From Streptomyces sp. NBC_00490 (GTDB lineage Bacteria > Actinomycetota > Actinomycetes > Streptomycetales > Streptomycetaceae): DNA of 64,000 nt. The notes beneath the pieces were generated by a model that saw only the letters and a program-made list of their open reading frames with translations, was not told the origin of the DNA and ran no database searches. Shown one piece after another: positions 37,206 to 45,181 of this stretch. Position numbers and translations under genes: made by a program. Every line of letters begins with the position of its first letter. Position 1 is the first letter of the stretch. The DNA is taken from NCBI RefSeq assembly GCF_036013645.1, contig NZ_CP107869.1, positions 2,790,001-2,854,000 of the forward strand, read 5' to 3'.

Positions 37206-38096
37206 ATGAGCGAGATCCTGGTGGGCACGTGTTCGTGGACGGACCGCGCGTTGACCGGTAGCGGCTGGTATCCGCCGGGCCGACGCGACGCCGAGGGACG
37301 GTTGCGGCACTACGCCGAGCAGTTCCCGGTCGTCGAGGTCGACTCGGCGTACTACGCGCTGCCCGGTGCCCGCAACAGCCGGCAGTGGGCCGAGCGGACG
37401 CCACCGGGCTTCGTCTTCGACGTGAAGGCGTTCTCGCTGCTCACCGGGCATCCGACCCGGAGTTCCACGATGCCGGACGGGCTGCCCGCCGACCCCGGGA
37501 ACCCGGCGGTGCTGGACGAGGTGTGGGCGCGGTTCACCGAGGGGATCGAGCCGCTTCGGGCGGCCGGACGGCTCGGCAGCGTGCTGTTCCAGTTCCCGCC
37601 GTGGTTCCGGCCCGGACAGCGGGCCGGGGAGTTCCTGCGGGAGTGCGCCGAACGGACCGCCGGGTGGCCGGTCGCCGTGGAGTTCCGGCATCCCGGCTGG
37701 TGGCGCAAGGAGTGGGCGGACGTGACCTGCGCGCTGCTCGCCCGTTACGGCATGTCCGCCGTGGCCGTCGACATGACCCAGACGCTCCCCTCCTCGATCC
37801 CGCCCGTCGCTCCCGTCACCTCACCGCGGCTGTCCGTCGTCCGCTTCCACGGTCGCAGCACCGCCTGGGGATCGGGGAGCAAGGAGGACCGCTTCCGGTA
37901 CGAGTACGGCGAGGACGAACTCGCCGAGTGGCTGCCCCGGTTGCGCTCGCTCGCCGGGCGGGTCGAGCAGCTCCACGTCCTGTTCAACAACTGCTGCGGC
38001 ACCGCGTCCGTCCGGGCCGCGGAGACGATGCGGCGCCTGCTGGCCGGCACCGGCCGGTCCCCGGCGCTCGAGGGGCAGGCGGCCCGGGAGCCCTAG
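37206..38096 (+). CDS. DUF72 domain protein
   Basis: A 296-residue DUF72 (YecE-like) protein, a TIM-barrel family of unknown function. Marks are ILVGTCSWTDRALTGSGWYP, EVDSAYYALPGARNSRQWAE, FVFDVKAFSLLTGHP and RFHGRSTAWGSG. It has no ribosome-binding site before ATG 37206 and may be leaderless. It faces the NrtR-type gene and may share its operator; a link with NAD or ADP-ribose metabolism is only suggested by this. Confidence 0.87.
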   Translation: MSEILVGTCSWTDRALTGSGWYPPGRRDAEGRLRHYAEQFPVVEVDSAYYALPGARNSRQWAERTPPGFVFDVKAFSLLTGHPTRSSTMPDGLPADPGNPAVLDEVWARFTEGIEPLRAAGRLGSVLFQFPPWFRPGQRAGEFLRECAERTAGWPVAVEFRHPGWWRKEWADVTCALLARYGMSAVAVDMTQTLPSSIPPVAPVTSPRLSVVRFHGRSTAWGSGSKEDRFRYEYGEDELAEWLPRLRSLAGRVEQLHVLFNNCCGTASVRAAETMRRLLAGTGRSPALEGQAAREP

Positions 38097-38115
38097 CCGC
38101 CGCGGAACCCGGCGG
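38097..38115. terminator. small hairpin between convergent genes
   Basis: CCGCCG (38097-38102) pairs with CGGCGG (38110-38115) over a seven-base loop, between the DUF72 and DinB-like genes. Short but well placed. Confidence 0.45.
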
Positions 38116-38117
38116 AC

Positions 38118-38663
38118 TCATCCCGGAAAGGAATCGCGCCGCCCCAGAAAGGCCAGCAGCCGGGCGTCGGGCGGCGCGCAGGACGGGACGGCGACCGGCT
38201 CCGCGAACCGCACCCCGCGGTCCTCCTCGGTGACCACGCACCGCGCGATGGGCAGCAACTCGGCCGCAAGGGCGACCGGGAAGGGCCGCGAGCGTCCACA
38301 GGCCCGCGCCACGTCCCAGCCGTGCACGGCGATCTCGACGGCGCCGACCGCACCCATCACCCGTACGTCCAGCGGCCGTTCCCCGACGTGGACCAGATCA
38401 GGAGGCCCGGCCGCCCAGGCACCGAGCACCGCACACGCGCGCGTACGGAAGCCGCACACGCGGTCGCTCTGCGGCAGCGGTCCGATCCGCCCGCCGGTCA
38501 GCCCCTCGTGCAGCGCGTCCAGGGAGTCGTCGAGATGTTCGAGCAGCTCCCCCAGATCCCACCCGGCGCAGGGCGTCGCCCGGCCGAGTCCGGCAGCCCC
38601 CGCCACGGCCACGCTCCCCAGCGCGTACGCGAGCGACCGCTCCAGCAGCTCCCCCGGGTTCAC
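38118..38663 (-). CDS. TIGR03086-type metal-binding (maleylpyruvate isomerase/DinB-like) protein
   Basis: A 181-residue helical protein of the mycothiol-linked maleylpyruvate isomerase/DinB superfamily. The conserved TPCAGWDLGELLEHLDD (first metal His) and AVEIAVHGWDVARA (second His) segments are present. Many such proteins use or ligate mycothiol through a Zn site. GTG 38663 overlaps the end of a possible small upstream ORF as GTGA. Specific role not known. Confidence 0.85.
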   Translation of the reverse strand: MNPGELLERSLAYALGSVAVAGAAGLGRATPCAGWDLGELLEHLDDSLDALHEGLTGGRIGPLPQSDRVCGFRTRACAVLGAWAAGPPDLVHVGERPLDVRVMGAVGAVEIAVHGWDVARACGRSRPFPVALAAELLPIARCVVTEEDRGVRFAEPVAVPSCAPPDARLLAFLGRRDSFPG

Positions 38664-38887
38664 GACAGCCCCCCGGCCGGCCACGGCGCCCACGCAGGGG
38701 CTCTCAGTGACCTCTCAGGCGCCTCTGACGGCCCTCCGGACCCGCAGGCCATCGGATGCCGCGCGCGGCTCTCCAGGGCCGTGAGGCACGTGCCGGCGGC
38801 GATCCGGCGCGGCCCGGTCCGCGAGGGCGCCCGGTCCTCGCCCCCGTCGTGGCCCCGCCGGGCCCGCGAATCCGTCGTCCTGGTCAT
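38660..38887 (-). CDS. possible small gene coupled to the DinB-like gene
   Basis: A 75-codon frame from ATG 38887, with GAGGGGAG five bases upstream, ends in a TGA overlapping the GTG of the next gene. The product is Arg/Gly/Ser-rich (MTRTTDSRARRGHDGG) with two cysteines; third positions are GC-rich in the first two thirds and less so at the end. No family is recognised. The overlap and ribosome site argue for translation, the composition against a folded protein. Confidence 0.4.
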   Translation of the reverse strand: MTRTTDSRARRGHDGGEDRAPSRTGPRRIAAGTCLTALESRARHPMACGSGGPSEAPERSLRAPAWAPWPAGGLS

Positions 38888-38940
38888 GCCCGCTCCCCTC
38901 GTCCGTGTGGGATGCAGACCGGCGGGAGGGCGAAAACACA

Positions 38941-38976
38941 TCGGCCGGCCCCGGAGAAGAATCCGGAACCGGCCGA
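38941..38976 (-). terminator. terminator after rluB
   Basis: The arms 38941-38955 and 38962-38976 (core TCGGCCGG) pair over 15 bases with two mismatches and a six-base loop, starting 22 bases past the rluB stop. Confidence 0.75.
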
Positions 38977-38998
38977 CGCACGCACGAAACGGGGAGAC

Positions 38999-40123
38999 CT
39001 AGAGGTCGACTTCCTTCATCAGCATCCCGACCTCCGTGTTGGACAGCCGCCGCAGCCAGCCCGACTTCTGGTCGCCCAGGGTGATCGGGCCGAAGGCGAC
39101 CCGCACCAGCTTGTCGACCGGGAAGCCGGCCTCCGCCAGCATGCGGCGCACGATGTGCTTGCGGCCCTCGTGGAGGGTCACCTCGACGAGGTAGTTCTTG
39201 CCGGTCTGCTCGACGACCCGGAAGTGGTCCGCCTTCGCGTACCCGTCCTCCAGCTGGATGCCGTCCTTCAGCCGCTTGCCCAGGTCCCGCGGGATCGGAC
39301 CCACGATGTGCGCGAGGTAGACCTTCTTCACGCCGTACCTGGGGTGGGTCAGCCGGTGCGCCAGCTCGCCGTGGTTGGTGAGCAGGATGACACCCTCGGT
39401 CTCGGTGTCGAGCCGACCGACGTGGAAGAGCCGCGTCTCACGGTTGGTGACGTAGTCGCCGAGGCACTGACGGCCCTCGTTGTCCTCCATCGTGGAGACG
39501 ACGCCGGCCGGCTTGTTCAGCGAGAAGAACTGGTACGACTGCGTCGCGACCGTCAGGCCGTCGACCTTGACCTCGTCCCGCTCCGGGTCGACACGCTTGC
39601 CCTGCTCCAGGACGATCTCGCCGTTGACCTCGACCCGCGCCTGCTCGATGAGCTCCTCGCAGGCCCGCCGGGAGCCGTAGCCGGCGCGCGCGAGGATCTT
39701 CTGCAGCCGCTCGCCCTCCTGCTCGGCGCCCGGGAAGGTCTTGGGCAGCTTGACGTCCTTCTTGTTCGCGTACCGCTCGCGGTTGCGCTCCTCGGCCCGC
39801 GCCTCGTACTCGCGGGAGGTCGCGGGGACCCAGCGGCCACGCCCGGTGCCGCTCTGGCCCTGCTTGGGGCCGCCCTTGGCGCCGCCGCGCGCGGAGGCAC
39901 CGCGCCCGGACTTCGGGCCCTCATGGGTGCCGCCCGGCCCTACGTCGTAGCGGCGCTCCTCGGGACGGGGCTTGCCCGCGCGCTTCGGCTTGTCGTCGCG
40001 CCCTCCCCCGCCCGTCGGCTGGGAGCCGCGTCCGCCCGTCCCGCGGGGGTTGCCGCCGCCACCGGTTCCCCGGGGCTTGCCGCGCCCGCTGTTGTTGCCA
40101 CTGCCGCTGCCACTGCTTCGCAT
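38999..40123 (-). CDS. rluB: 23S rRNA pseudouridine synthase RluB family
   Basis: A 374-residue RsuA/RluB-family pseudouridine synthase. A long Gly/Arg/Ser-rich N-terminal extension (about residues 1-125) precedes an S4 RNA-binding domain (LQKILARAGYGSRRACEELI) and the catalytic domain with Asp in GRLDTETEGVILLTNHGE. The disordered extension is usual in Streptomyces homologues. Start ATG 40123 overlaps the scpB stop as TGATG; the TTG just before it is not needed. It ends the scpA-scpB-rluB run conserved in actinobacteria. Confidence 0.92.
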   Translation of the reverse strand: MRSSGSGSGNNSGRGKPRGTGGGGNPRGTGGRGSQPTGGGGRDDKPKRAGKPRPEERRYDVGPGGTHEGPKSGRGASARGGAKGGPKQGQSGTGRGRWVPATSREYEARAEERNRERYANKKDVKLPKTFPGAEQEGERLQKILARAGYGSRRACEELIEQARVEVNGEIVLEQGKRVDPERDEVKVDGLTVATQSYQFFSLNKPAGVVSTMEDNEGRQCLGDYVTNRETRLFHVGRLDTETEGVILLTNHGELAHRLTHPRYGVKKVYLAHIVGPIPRDLGKRLKDGIQLEDGYAKADHFRVVEQTGKNYLVEVTLHEGRKHIVRRMLAEAGFPVDKLVRVAFGPITLGDQKSGWLRRLSNTEVGMLMKEVDL

Positions 40124-40779
40124 CAAAGTTCCGTCGTCGTCGTGTCGTCTGCATCTGCATCCGGTACGTCCGGATCGAACGACGGGACCCCTTCCAGCGT
40201 CTCGGCCTCGATCGCCTCCGCCTCGGGGAGAAAGGGCGCGAGCTCCGGGAGCTCGTCCAGGCCTCGCAGGCCCATCCGCTCCAGAAAGTAGTTCGTCGTC
40301 ACGTACAGGATCGCACCTGTTTCGGGTTCCGCGCCCGCCTCCTGGACCAGACCGCGCTGGAGGAGGGTCCGCATGACCCCGTCACAGTTGACTCCTCGTA
40401 CGGCCGAGACCCTGCTGCGGCTCACCGGCTGACGGTAGGCGACGACGGCCAGGGTCTCCAGCGCGGCCTGGGTGAGCCGGGCCTGCTGGCCGTCCAGCAC
40501 GAAGCCCTCGACGGCCGCCGCGAACTCGGGCCGGCTGTAGAAACGCCAGCCCCCGGCGATCAGCCGCAGCTCGAAACCGCGCCCCTGGACGGTGTACTCG
40601 TCGGCCAGTGCCCGCAGCGCGTCCGCGATCTGCCGTCTGGGCCGCTGGAGGATCTTCGAGAGGTGTTCCTCGGTGGCGGGCTCGTCCACGACCATGAGGA
40701 CGGCCTCCAGGGCGGGCCTGAGATCGAGGTCGGCGACGGTGCGCGGCCCGGCCGGGACGTCGGTGGTCTCCTCGCTCAC
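40123..40779 (-). CDS. scpB: segregation and condensation protein B
   Basis: A 218-residue ScpB, the kleisin-binding partner of SMC-ScpA, with two winged-helix domains (RPALEAVLMVVDEPATEEHL and RLTQAALETLAVVAYRQPVS, then RGVNCDGVMRTLLQRGLV). It supports chromosome condensation and segregation. GTG 40779 overlaps the scpA stop as GTGA. The acidic C-terminal tail (DADADDTTTTEL) is not conserved. Confidence 0.93.
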   Translation of the reverse strand: MSEETTDVPAGPRTVADLDLRPALEAVLMVVDEPATEEHLSKILQRPRRQIADALRALADEYTVQGRGFELRLIAGGWRFYSRPEFAAAVEGFVLDGQQARLTQAALETLAVVAYRQPVSRSRVSAVRGVNCDGVMRTLLQRGLVQEAGAEPETGAILYVTTNYFLERMGLRGLDELPELAPFLPEAEAIEAETLEGVPSFDPDVPDADADDTTTTEL

Positions 40780-41831
40780 GCCTTCTCCTCCTTGGGCGGC
40801 TCGGGCGGTCGGTCGAACTCGTCGGTCACCATCGGCTCGGCGTCGCCCTCCCCGCCGGTCCACCGCACCACGAGGTCGCCGAGGGCCGTCTCCTGGTCCA
40901 GCGCAACGGCCTTCTCCCGGTACAGCTCCAGCAGCGCCAGGAATCGCGCCACGACGGTGAGGGTGTCCTCGGTGTCCTCGACCAGCGTCCGGAAGCTGGC
41001 CTCGCCGAGCTCCTTCAGCCGGGCGACGACGATCCCGGCCTGCTCCTGCACGCTGACCAGCGGCGCGTGGATGTGGTCCACGTACACCTGGGGCTTGGGC
41101 CTGGGCTGCATCGCCTTCACGGCGAGCTTCGCGAACCCCTCCGGGCCGATGCTGATGACGACCTCGGGCAGCAGTTCGGCGTGGTGCGGTTCGAGGCCGA
41201 CGGTACGGGGGTAGCGGCGGGCCTCCTCGTCGAGGCGGTGGTTGAAGATGTCGGCGATCTGTTTGTACGCGCGGTACTGCAGCAGTCGCGCGAACAGCAG
41301 GTCACGTGCTTCGAGGAGGGCGAGGTCGGCCTCGTCCTCGACCTCGGCGGAGGGCAGCAGCCGGGCCGCCTTGAGATCGAGGAGGGTGGCGGCGACGACG
41401 AGGAACTCGGTCGTCTGGTCCAGGTCCCAGTCCGGCCCCATCGCCCTGATGTGCGCCATGAACTCGTCGGTCACCTTGGACAGGGCGACCTCGGTCACAT
41501 CCAGCTTGTGCTTGGAGATCAGCTGGAGGAGGAGATCGAAGGGACCTTCGAAGTTGGAGAGCCGGACCTTGAAGACACCGTCGCCGGGTTCCTGAGGTTC
41601 GGAGGGGGTCTCAGGCGGCGGGGCCTCGGGTTCCGGATCAGGTTCCGGTACGACGGTCTCGGGCTCCGCGACCTCCGGCTCCGGTGCCACCGGCGCGGGT
41701 GGGGGCAACGGCCCACCGGCCTCGGCGGGAGACTCGGCCTCGGCCACCGGCTCGACCCGCAGAGCGCCCCGCCCCAGCACACGCCGACGGCCGGCAGGTG
41801 CGCCGGGGGTGGGAGCGTCGTTCGAGGTCAT
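40776..41831 (-). CDS. scpA: segregation and condensation protein A (kleisin)
   Basis: A 351-residue kleisin. The SMC-binding N-terminal domain begins at VFKVRLSNFEGPFDLLLQLI (about residue 86), followed by DVTEVALSKVTDEFMAHI, and the C-terminal winged helix includes FLALLELYREKAVALDQE. It links the heads of the SMC dimer. A Pro/Glu/Ala-rich extension of about 80 residues precedes the core, longer than in other phyla. It follows the RHH-like gene by 18 bases in the parA-scpAB operon. Confidence 0.93.
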   Translation of the reverse strand: MTSNDAPTPGAPAGRRRVLGRGALRVEPVAEAESPAEAGGPLPPPAPVAPEPEVAEPETVVPEPDPEPEAPPPETPSEPQEPGDGVFKVRLSNFEGPFDLLLQLISKHKLDVTEVALSKVTDEFMAHIRAMGPDWDLDQTTEFLVVAATLLDLKAARLLPSAEVEDEADLALLEARDLLFARLLQYRAYKQIADIFNHRLDEEARRYPRTVGLEPHHAELLPEVVISIGPEGFAKLAVKAMQPRPKPQVYVDHIHAPLVSVQEQAGIVVARLKELGEASFRTLVEDTEDTLTVVARFLALLELYREKAVALDQETALGDLVVRWTGGEGDAEPMVTDEFDRPPEPPKEEKA

Positions 41832-41849
41832 GGCCCTCGCAGGCTACCG

Positions 41850-42413
41850 CTACCGCCCGCGCAGTCGGCGTACGAGGATGCTCGCGTCTCCCCGGGACTC
41901 CAGATCGGCCAGCACCACGGCGACCGCCTCGCGGACGATGCGCCCGCGGTCGACGGCCAGCCCGTGCTCGCCGCGGAGCACCAGCCGGGCGTGCTCCAGA
42001 TCCATGAGCTCCTCGGCGGAGACGTACACGGTGATCTTCTCGTCGTGCCGCTCACGCCCGCTGGGCCGGCGTGAGGCCGCCCGGCCACCGCCGCGCTGCT
42101 TGCGCGGCGCGGCAGAACCTTCCTGCGCGTCCTGACGTCGCCCGGAGCGCTCCGCGTCCCGGCTGCGGGACTCGCCGGCCGCGGCCGGCTCCGTGGCCAC
42201 ATGCTCGGCCCCGTCGCCGTCACCGCCCTGCGCGGGCACCGACTGCGGCGCGTCCTCGGACGACCCGGCCGCGGCTGCGTCGCTGTCCCCCGCGGGCGCG
42301 GGCACCCGGGCTTCGCCGTTGGCCCCCCGCCGCGGAGTGGACGGCTGGAGCGCCATTCCCCCTGTCGTACGGAAGAGTTCGTCGGCCCCCGGCAGACTCA
42401 CTCGGCGTGACAC
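41850..42413 (-). CDS. ribbon-helix-helix-like protein between parA and scpA
   Basis: A 187-residue protein with a disordered, Ala/Gly/Asp/Arg-rich N-terminal part (residues 1-120) and a compact C-terminal part starting HDEKITVYVSAEELMDLEHA and ending REAVAVVLADLESRGDASIL. A short strand followed by two helices with a basic tail is the layout of ribbon-helix-helix DNA-binding proteins. Start GTG 42413 has GGGAGG ten bases upstream; GTG 42401 would give a GTGA coupling to parA. No function is known; its place suggests it may be the DNA-binding partner of this ParA. Confidence 0.72.
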   Translation of the reverse strand: MSRRVSLPGADELFRTTGGMALQPSTPRRGANGEARVPAPAGDSDAAAAGSSEDAPQSVPAQGGDGDGAEHVATEPAAAGESRSRDAERSGRRQDAQEGSAAPRKQRGGGRAASRRPSGRERHDEKITVYVSAEELMDLEHARLVLRGEHGLAVDRGRIVREAVAVVLADLESRGDASILVRRLRGR

Positions 42414-43576
42414 CGGGCGAGCACCTCCCTGGCGAGCTGGCGGTAGGCGGCGGCGCCGACGGAGTTGGAGGCGTACGTGGTGATCGGCTCACCGGCGACC
42501 GTGGTCTCCGGGAAGCGGACCGTGCGCCCGATGACCGTGTGGTAGACGTGGTCGTCGAACGCCTCGACGACACGCGCGAGCACCTCACGGCTGTGCACGG
42601 TGCGCGAGTCGTACATCGTGGCGAGGATCCCGTCGAGCTCCAGCTCCGGGTTGAGCCGCTCCTGGACCTTCTCGATGGTCTCCGTCAGCAGGGCGACACC
42701 ACGGAGGGCGAAGAACTCACACTCCAGTGGCACTATCACCTTGTGCGCGGCCGTCAGGGCGTTGACCGTGAGCAGACCCAGTGAAGGCTGACAGTCGATC
42801 ACGATGTAGTCGTAGTCGGCCATGAGCGGCTTCAGGGCCCGCTGCAATGTCGACTCGCGCGCGACCTCGGAGACCAGCTGGACCTCCGCCGCCGACAAGT
42901 CGATATTGCTCGGCAGCAGGTCCATGTTGGGGACCGCGGTCTTCAGCAGGACCTCGTCGGCCGCCATGCCCCGCTCCATGAGCAGGTTGTAGACGGTGAG
43001 GTCGAGCTCCATCGGGTTGACACCGAGGCCCACCGACAGCGCGCCCTGCGGGTCGAAGTCCACGAGCAGCACGCGACGTCCGTACTCCGCGAGCGCGGCA
43101 CCCAGGTTGATGGTCGACGTCGTCTTGCCGACGCCGCCCTTCTGGTTGCACATCGCGATGATCTTCGCGGGTCCGTGATCGGTCAGCGGACCCGGGATCG
43201 GGAAGTACGGCAGCGGGCGTCCGGTCGGGCCGATGCGCTCACGGCGCTGGCGTGCAGCGTCGGGAGCGAGCGTGGCCGCGTACTCGGGGTCGGGCTCGTA
43301 TTCGGCGTCGGGGTCGTAGAAGTGCCCCTCGGGCAGTTCGTCGTAGTCGGCGAACTGGCTGTGGGGCGCGCCACTTCCGTCGCCGGCCATGGCGTTCACG
43401 TGATGGCCATCCATGCTCTGGTGTGCTGACAGAGTCACCCTCCGGTTCAGGTGGCTCTGGTGGGCTGCGAAGGTGCGCACCGCGACGGAGCCGACAGCCT
43501 CGAACCCCTCGGGGCCCTCAGCCCGTGCAGGCGTTCCTGGTTGACCACCTCCGGGAGTAAATGTCGACTCATTCAC
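42398..43576 (-). CDS. ParA-family ATPase (second, scpAB-linked)
   Basis: A 392-residue ParA/Soj-like ATPase. An N-terminal extension of about 125 residues rich in His, Asp and Glu (DPDAEYEPDPEYAATLAPD) precedes the deviant Walker A KGGVGKTTST, the A' motif VLLVDFDPQGALSVGLG and VIDCQPSLGLLTVNAL. It lies apart from the parAB genes near the replication origin and has no ParB beside it. Start GTG 43576 is preferred because AAGGAGG lies 11 bases upstream. A promoter with TTGCTG/TAGAGT lies about 80 bases upstream. It may act with the RHH-like protein and SMC-ScpAB. Confidence 0.88.
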   Translation of the reverse strand: MNESTFTPGGGQPGTPARAEGPEGFEAVGSVAVRTFAAHQSHLNRRVTLSAHQSMDGHHVNAMAGDGSGAPHSQFADYDELPEGHFYDPDAEYEPDPEYAATLAPDAARQRRERIGPTGRPLPYFPIPGPLTDHGPAKIIAMCNQKGGVGKTTSTINLGAALAEYGRRVLLVDFDPQGALSVGLGVNPMELDLTVYNLLMERGMAADEVLLKTAVPNMDLLPSNIDLSAAEVQLVSEVARESTLQRALKPLMADYDYIVIDCQPSLGLLTVNALTAAHKVIVPLECEFFALRGVALLTETIEKVQERLNPELELDGILATMYDSRTVHSREVLARVVEAFDDHVYHTVIGRTVRFPETTVAGEPITTYASNSVGAAAYRQLAREVLARCHAE

Positions 43577-43649
43577 AAGTCGTCTTACCTCCTTGGTGAC
43601 CAGGAAACTTCTAGACAAGGTCAGCGTGGCACCATGCCGACGGTTGGCG

Positions 43650-43679
43650 ACTCTATGGCGTGTCGGGTGTTCACAGCAA
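43650..43679 (-). promoter_or_regulatory. candidate parA promoter
   Basis: On the minus strand TTGCTG (43679-43674) and TAGAGT (43655-43650) are spaced by 18 bases. It would give a leader of about 65 bases carrying the AAGGAGG ribosome site of parA. Confidence 0.45.
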
Positions 43680-43839
43680 CACAATCCGCCGGACCCGGCA
43701 GGATGTGTCGGCAATCAAACATCGCGCTGTCAAGGGCGTACGGCCGTCGCACGGCAGGTTTCACCGGTGTGCGAATCGACCAAAGGGTTACGTTCGAGGC
43801 GAGTTGACCGAGCGTCGCAAAGTGACCATACACACATGT

Positions 43840-43868
43840 GGCCGGACCTTGTCGGGCAAGGTCCGGCC
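43840..43868 (-). terminator. terminator after ald
   Basis: GGCCGGACCTTG (43840-43851) pairs perfectly with CAAGGTCCGGCC (43857-43868) over a five-base loop, 55 bases past the ald stop. Confidence 0.88.
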
Positions 43869-43922
43869 GCCTGCGAGTCGTTGACGCGCCTTGTTGACGT
43901 ATCGCCTTTACGAAAAGGTGAC

Positions 43923-45047
43923 TTAGCCGATCAGGGTCTCGAGCTCCACGTGCTCCAGGCCGTGCGCCTCGGCGACCTCCTTGTAAACGACCTTGCCGTC
44001 ATGGGTGTTGAGACCCCTGGCGAGCGCGGCGTCGCGGCGCAGCGCCTCGACCCAGCCGTGGTCGGCGAGTTCGACGATGTACGGCAGCGTCGCGTTGGTG
44101 AGCGCGTAGGTGGAGGTGTTGGGCACCGCGCCGGGCATGTTGGCGACGCAGTAGAAGACCGAGTCGTGGACCTTGAAGGTCGGCTCGGCGTGGGTGGTCG
44201 GCCGGGAGTCCTCGAAGCAGCCGCCCTGGTCGATCGCGATGTCGACAAGGACACTTCCGGGCTTCATACGCGACACGAGCTCGTTGGTGACCAGCTTCGG
44301 GGCCTTGGCGCCCGGGATGAGCACCGCGCCGATGACGAGGTCGGCGTCCAGGACGGCCTTCTCCAGCTCGAAGGCGTTGGACATGATCGCCCGGACCTTG
44401 GTGCCGAAGACCTTGTCCGCCTCGCGCAGCTTGTTGATGTCGCGGTCGAGCAGCGTGACGTGGAAGCCCATGCCGACGGCGATCTGGGTGGCGTTCCAGC
44501 CGGAGACACCGCCGCCGATGACGACGGCCTTCGCGGGCTGGGTGCCGGGCACGCCACCGGGGAGCACGCCACGGCCGCCGGCCGAGCGCATCAGGTGGTA
44601 GGCGCCGACCTGCGGGGCGAGCCGGCCCGCGACCTCGGACATCGGGGCGAGGAGCGGCAGCGCGCGCGAAGGCAGCTCGACCGTCTCGTAGGCGATCGCC
44701 GTGGTGCCGGACTCGATGAGCGCGTCGGTGCACTCCTTGGAGGCGGCCAGGTGCAGGTAGGTGAAGAGCGTCTGGTCCTTGCGGAGGCGGTGGTACTCCT
44801 CGGCGATGGGCTCCTTGACCTTGAGCAGCAGGTCGGCGGTGGCCCACACCTCGTCGGCCGTGGCGAGGATCTGCGCGCCGGCGGCGACGTACTCCGCGTC
44901 CGGGATCGACGAGCCGAGACCGGCGTTCTGCTCGACGAGGACCTGGTGGCCGTGGCGCACCAGTTCGTGCACGCCGGAGGGGGTGATGGCCACCCGGAAC
45001 TCGTTGTTCTTGACTTCGCGGGGGATGCCGACCTTCACGTCGATCAC
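43923..45047 (-). CDS. ald: alanine dehydrogenase
   Basis: A 374-residue NAD-dependent L-alanine dehydrogenase, which interconverts alanine and pyruvate plus ammonia. Conserved segments are [20 protein letters not shown] at the start, [14 protein letters not shown] with the substrate-binding Lys, [13 protein letters not shown] and the NAD-binding motif [16 protein letters not shown] 45047 or GTG 45038 may be the start; AAGGA lies two or 11 bases before them, respectively. An inverted repeat just upstream could be a control site. The enzyme supplies pyruvate and nitrogen balance and is often induced in differentiation or hypoxia. Confidence 0.94.
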   Translation of the reverse strand: MIDVKVGIPREVKNNEFRVAITPSGVHELVRHGHQVLVEQNAGLGSSIPDAEYVAAGAQILATADEVWATADLLLKVKEPIAEEYHRLRKDQTLFTYLHLAASKECTDALIESGTTAIAYETVELPSRALPLLAPMSEVAGRLAPQVGAYHLMRSAGGRGVLPGGVPGTQPAKAVVIGGGVSGWNATQIAVGMGFHVTLLDRDINKLREADKVFGTKVRAIMSNAFELEKAVLDADLVIGAVLIPGAKAPKLVTNELVSRMKPGSVLVDIAIDQGGCFEDSRPTTHAEPTFKVHDSVFYCVANMPGAVPNTSTYALTNATLPYIVELADHGWVEALRRDAALARGLNTHDGKVVYKEVAEAHGLEHVELETLIG

Positions 45048-45061
45048 GGTCCTTGGCTCAG

Positions 45062-45088
45062 GGGTATGGGGCAATACAACACATACCC
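45062..45088. promoter_or_regulatory. inverted repeat upstream of ald
   Basis: GGGTATG (45062-45068) and CATACCC (45082-45088) are perfect inverted repeats with 13 bases between, 15 bases upstream of the ald start. Likely an operator or a leader stem. Confidence 0.4.
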
Positions 45089-45181
45089 GGGCACGCATGA
45101 GCACACCGGGATGCACCGCAGGAGAAGGTGCGGCAGAGCCAGTCTAATGAAGGTGTTCCCGCTGTCTAGCCTTTCATTGCA

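Larger units (their letters stand above)
43577..43922. other. gap between parA and ald
   Basis: This 346-base stretch holds the parA promoter (43650-43679), then an AT-richer patch and the ald terminator (43840-43868). Short frames in it do not look coding. Confidence 0.5.
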
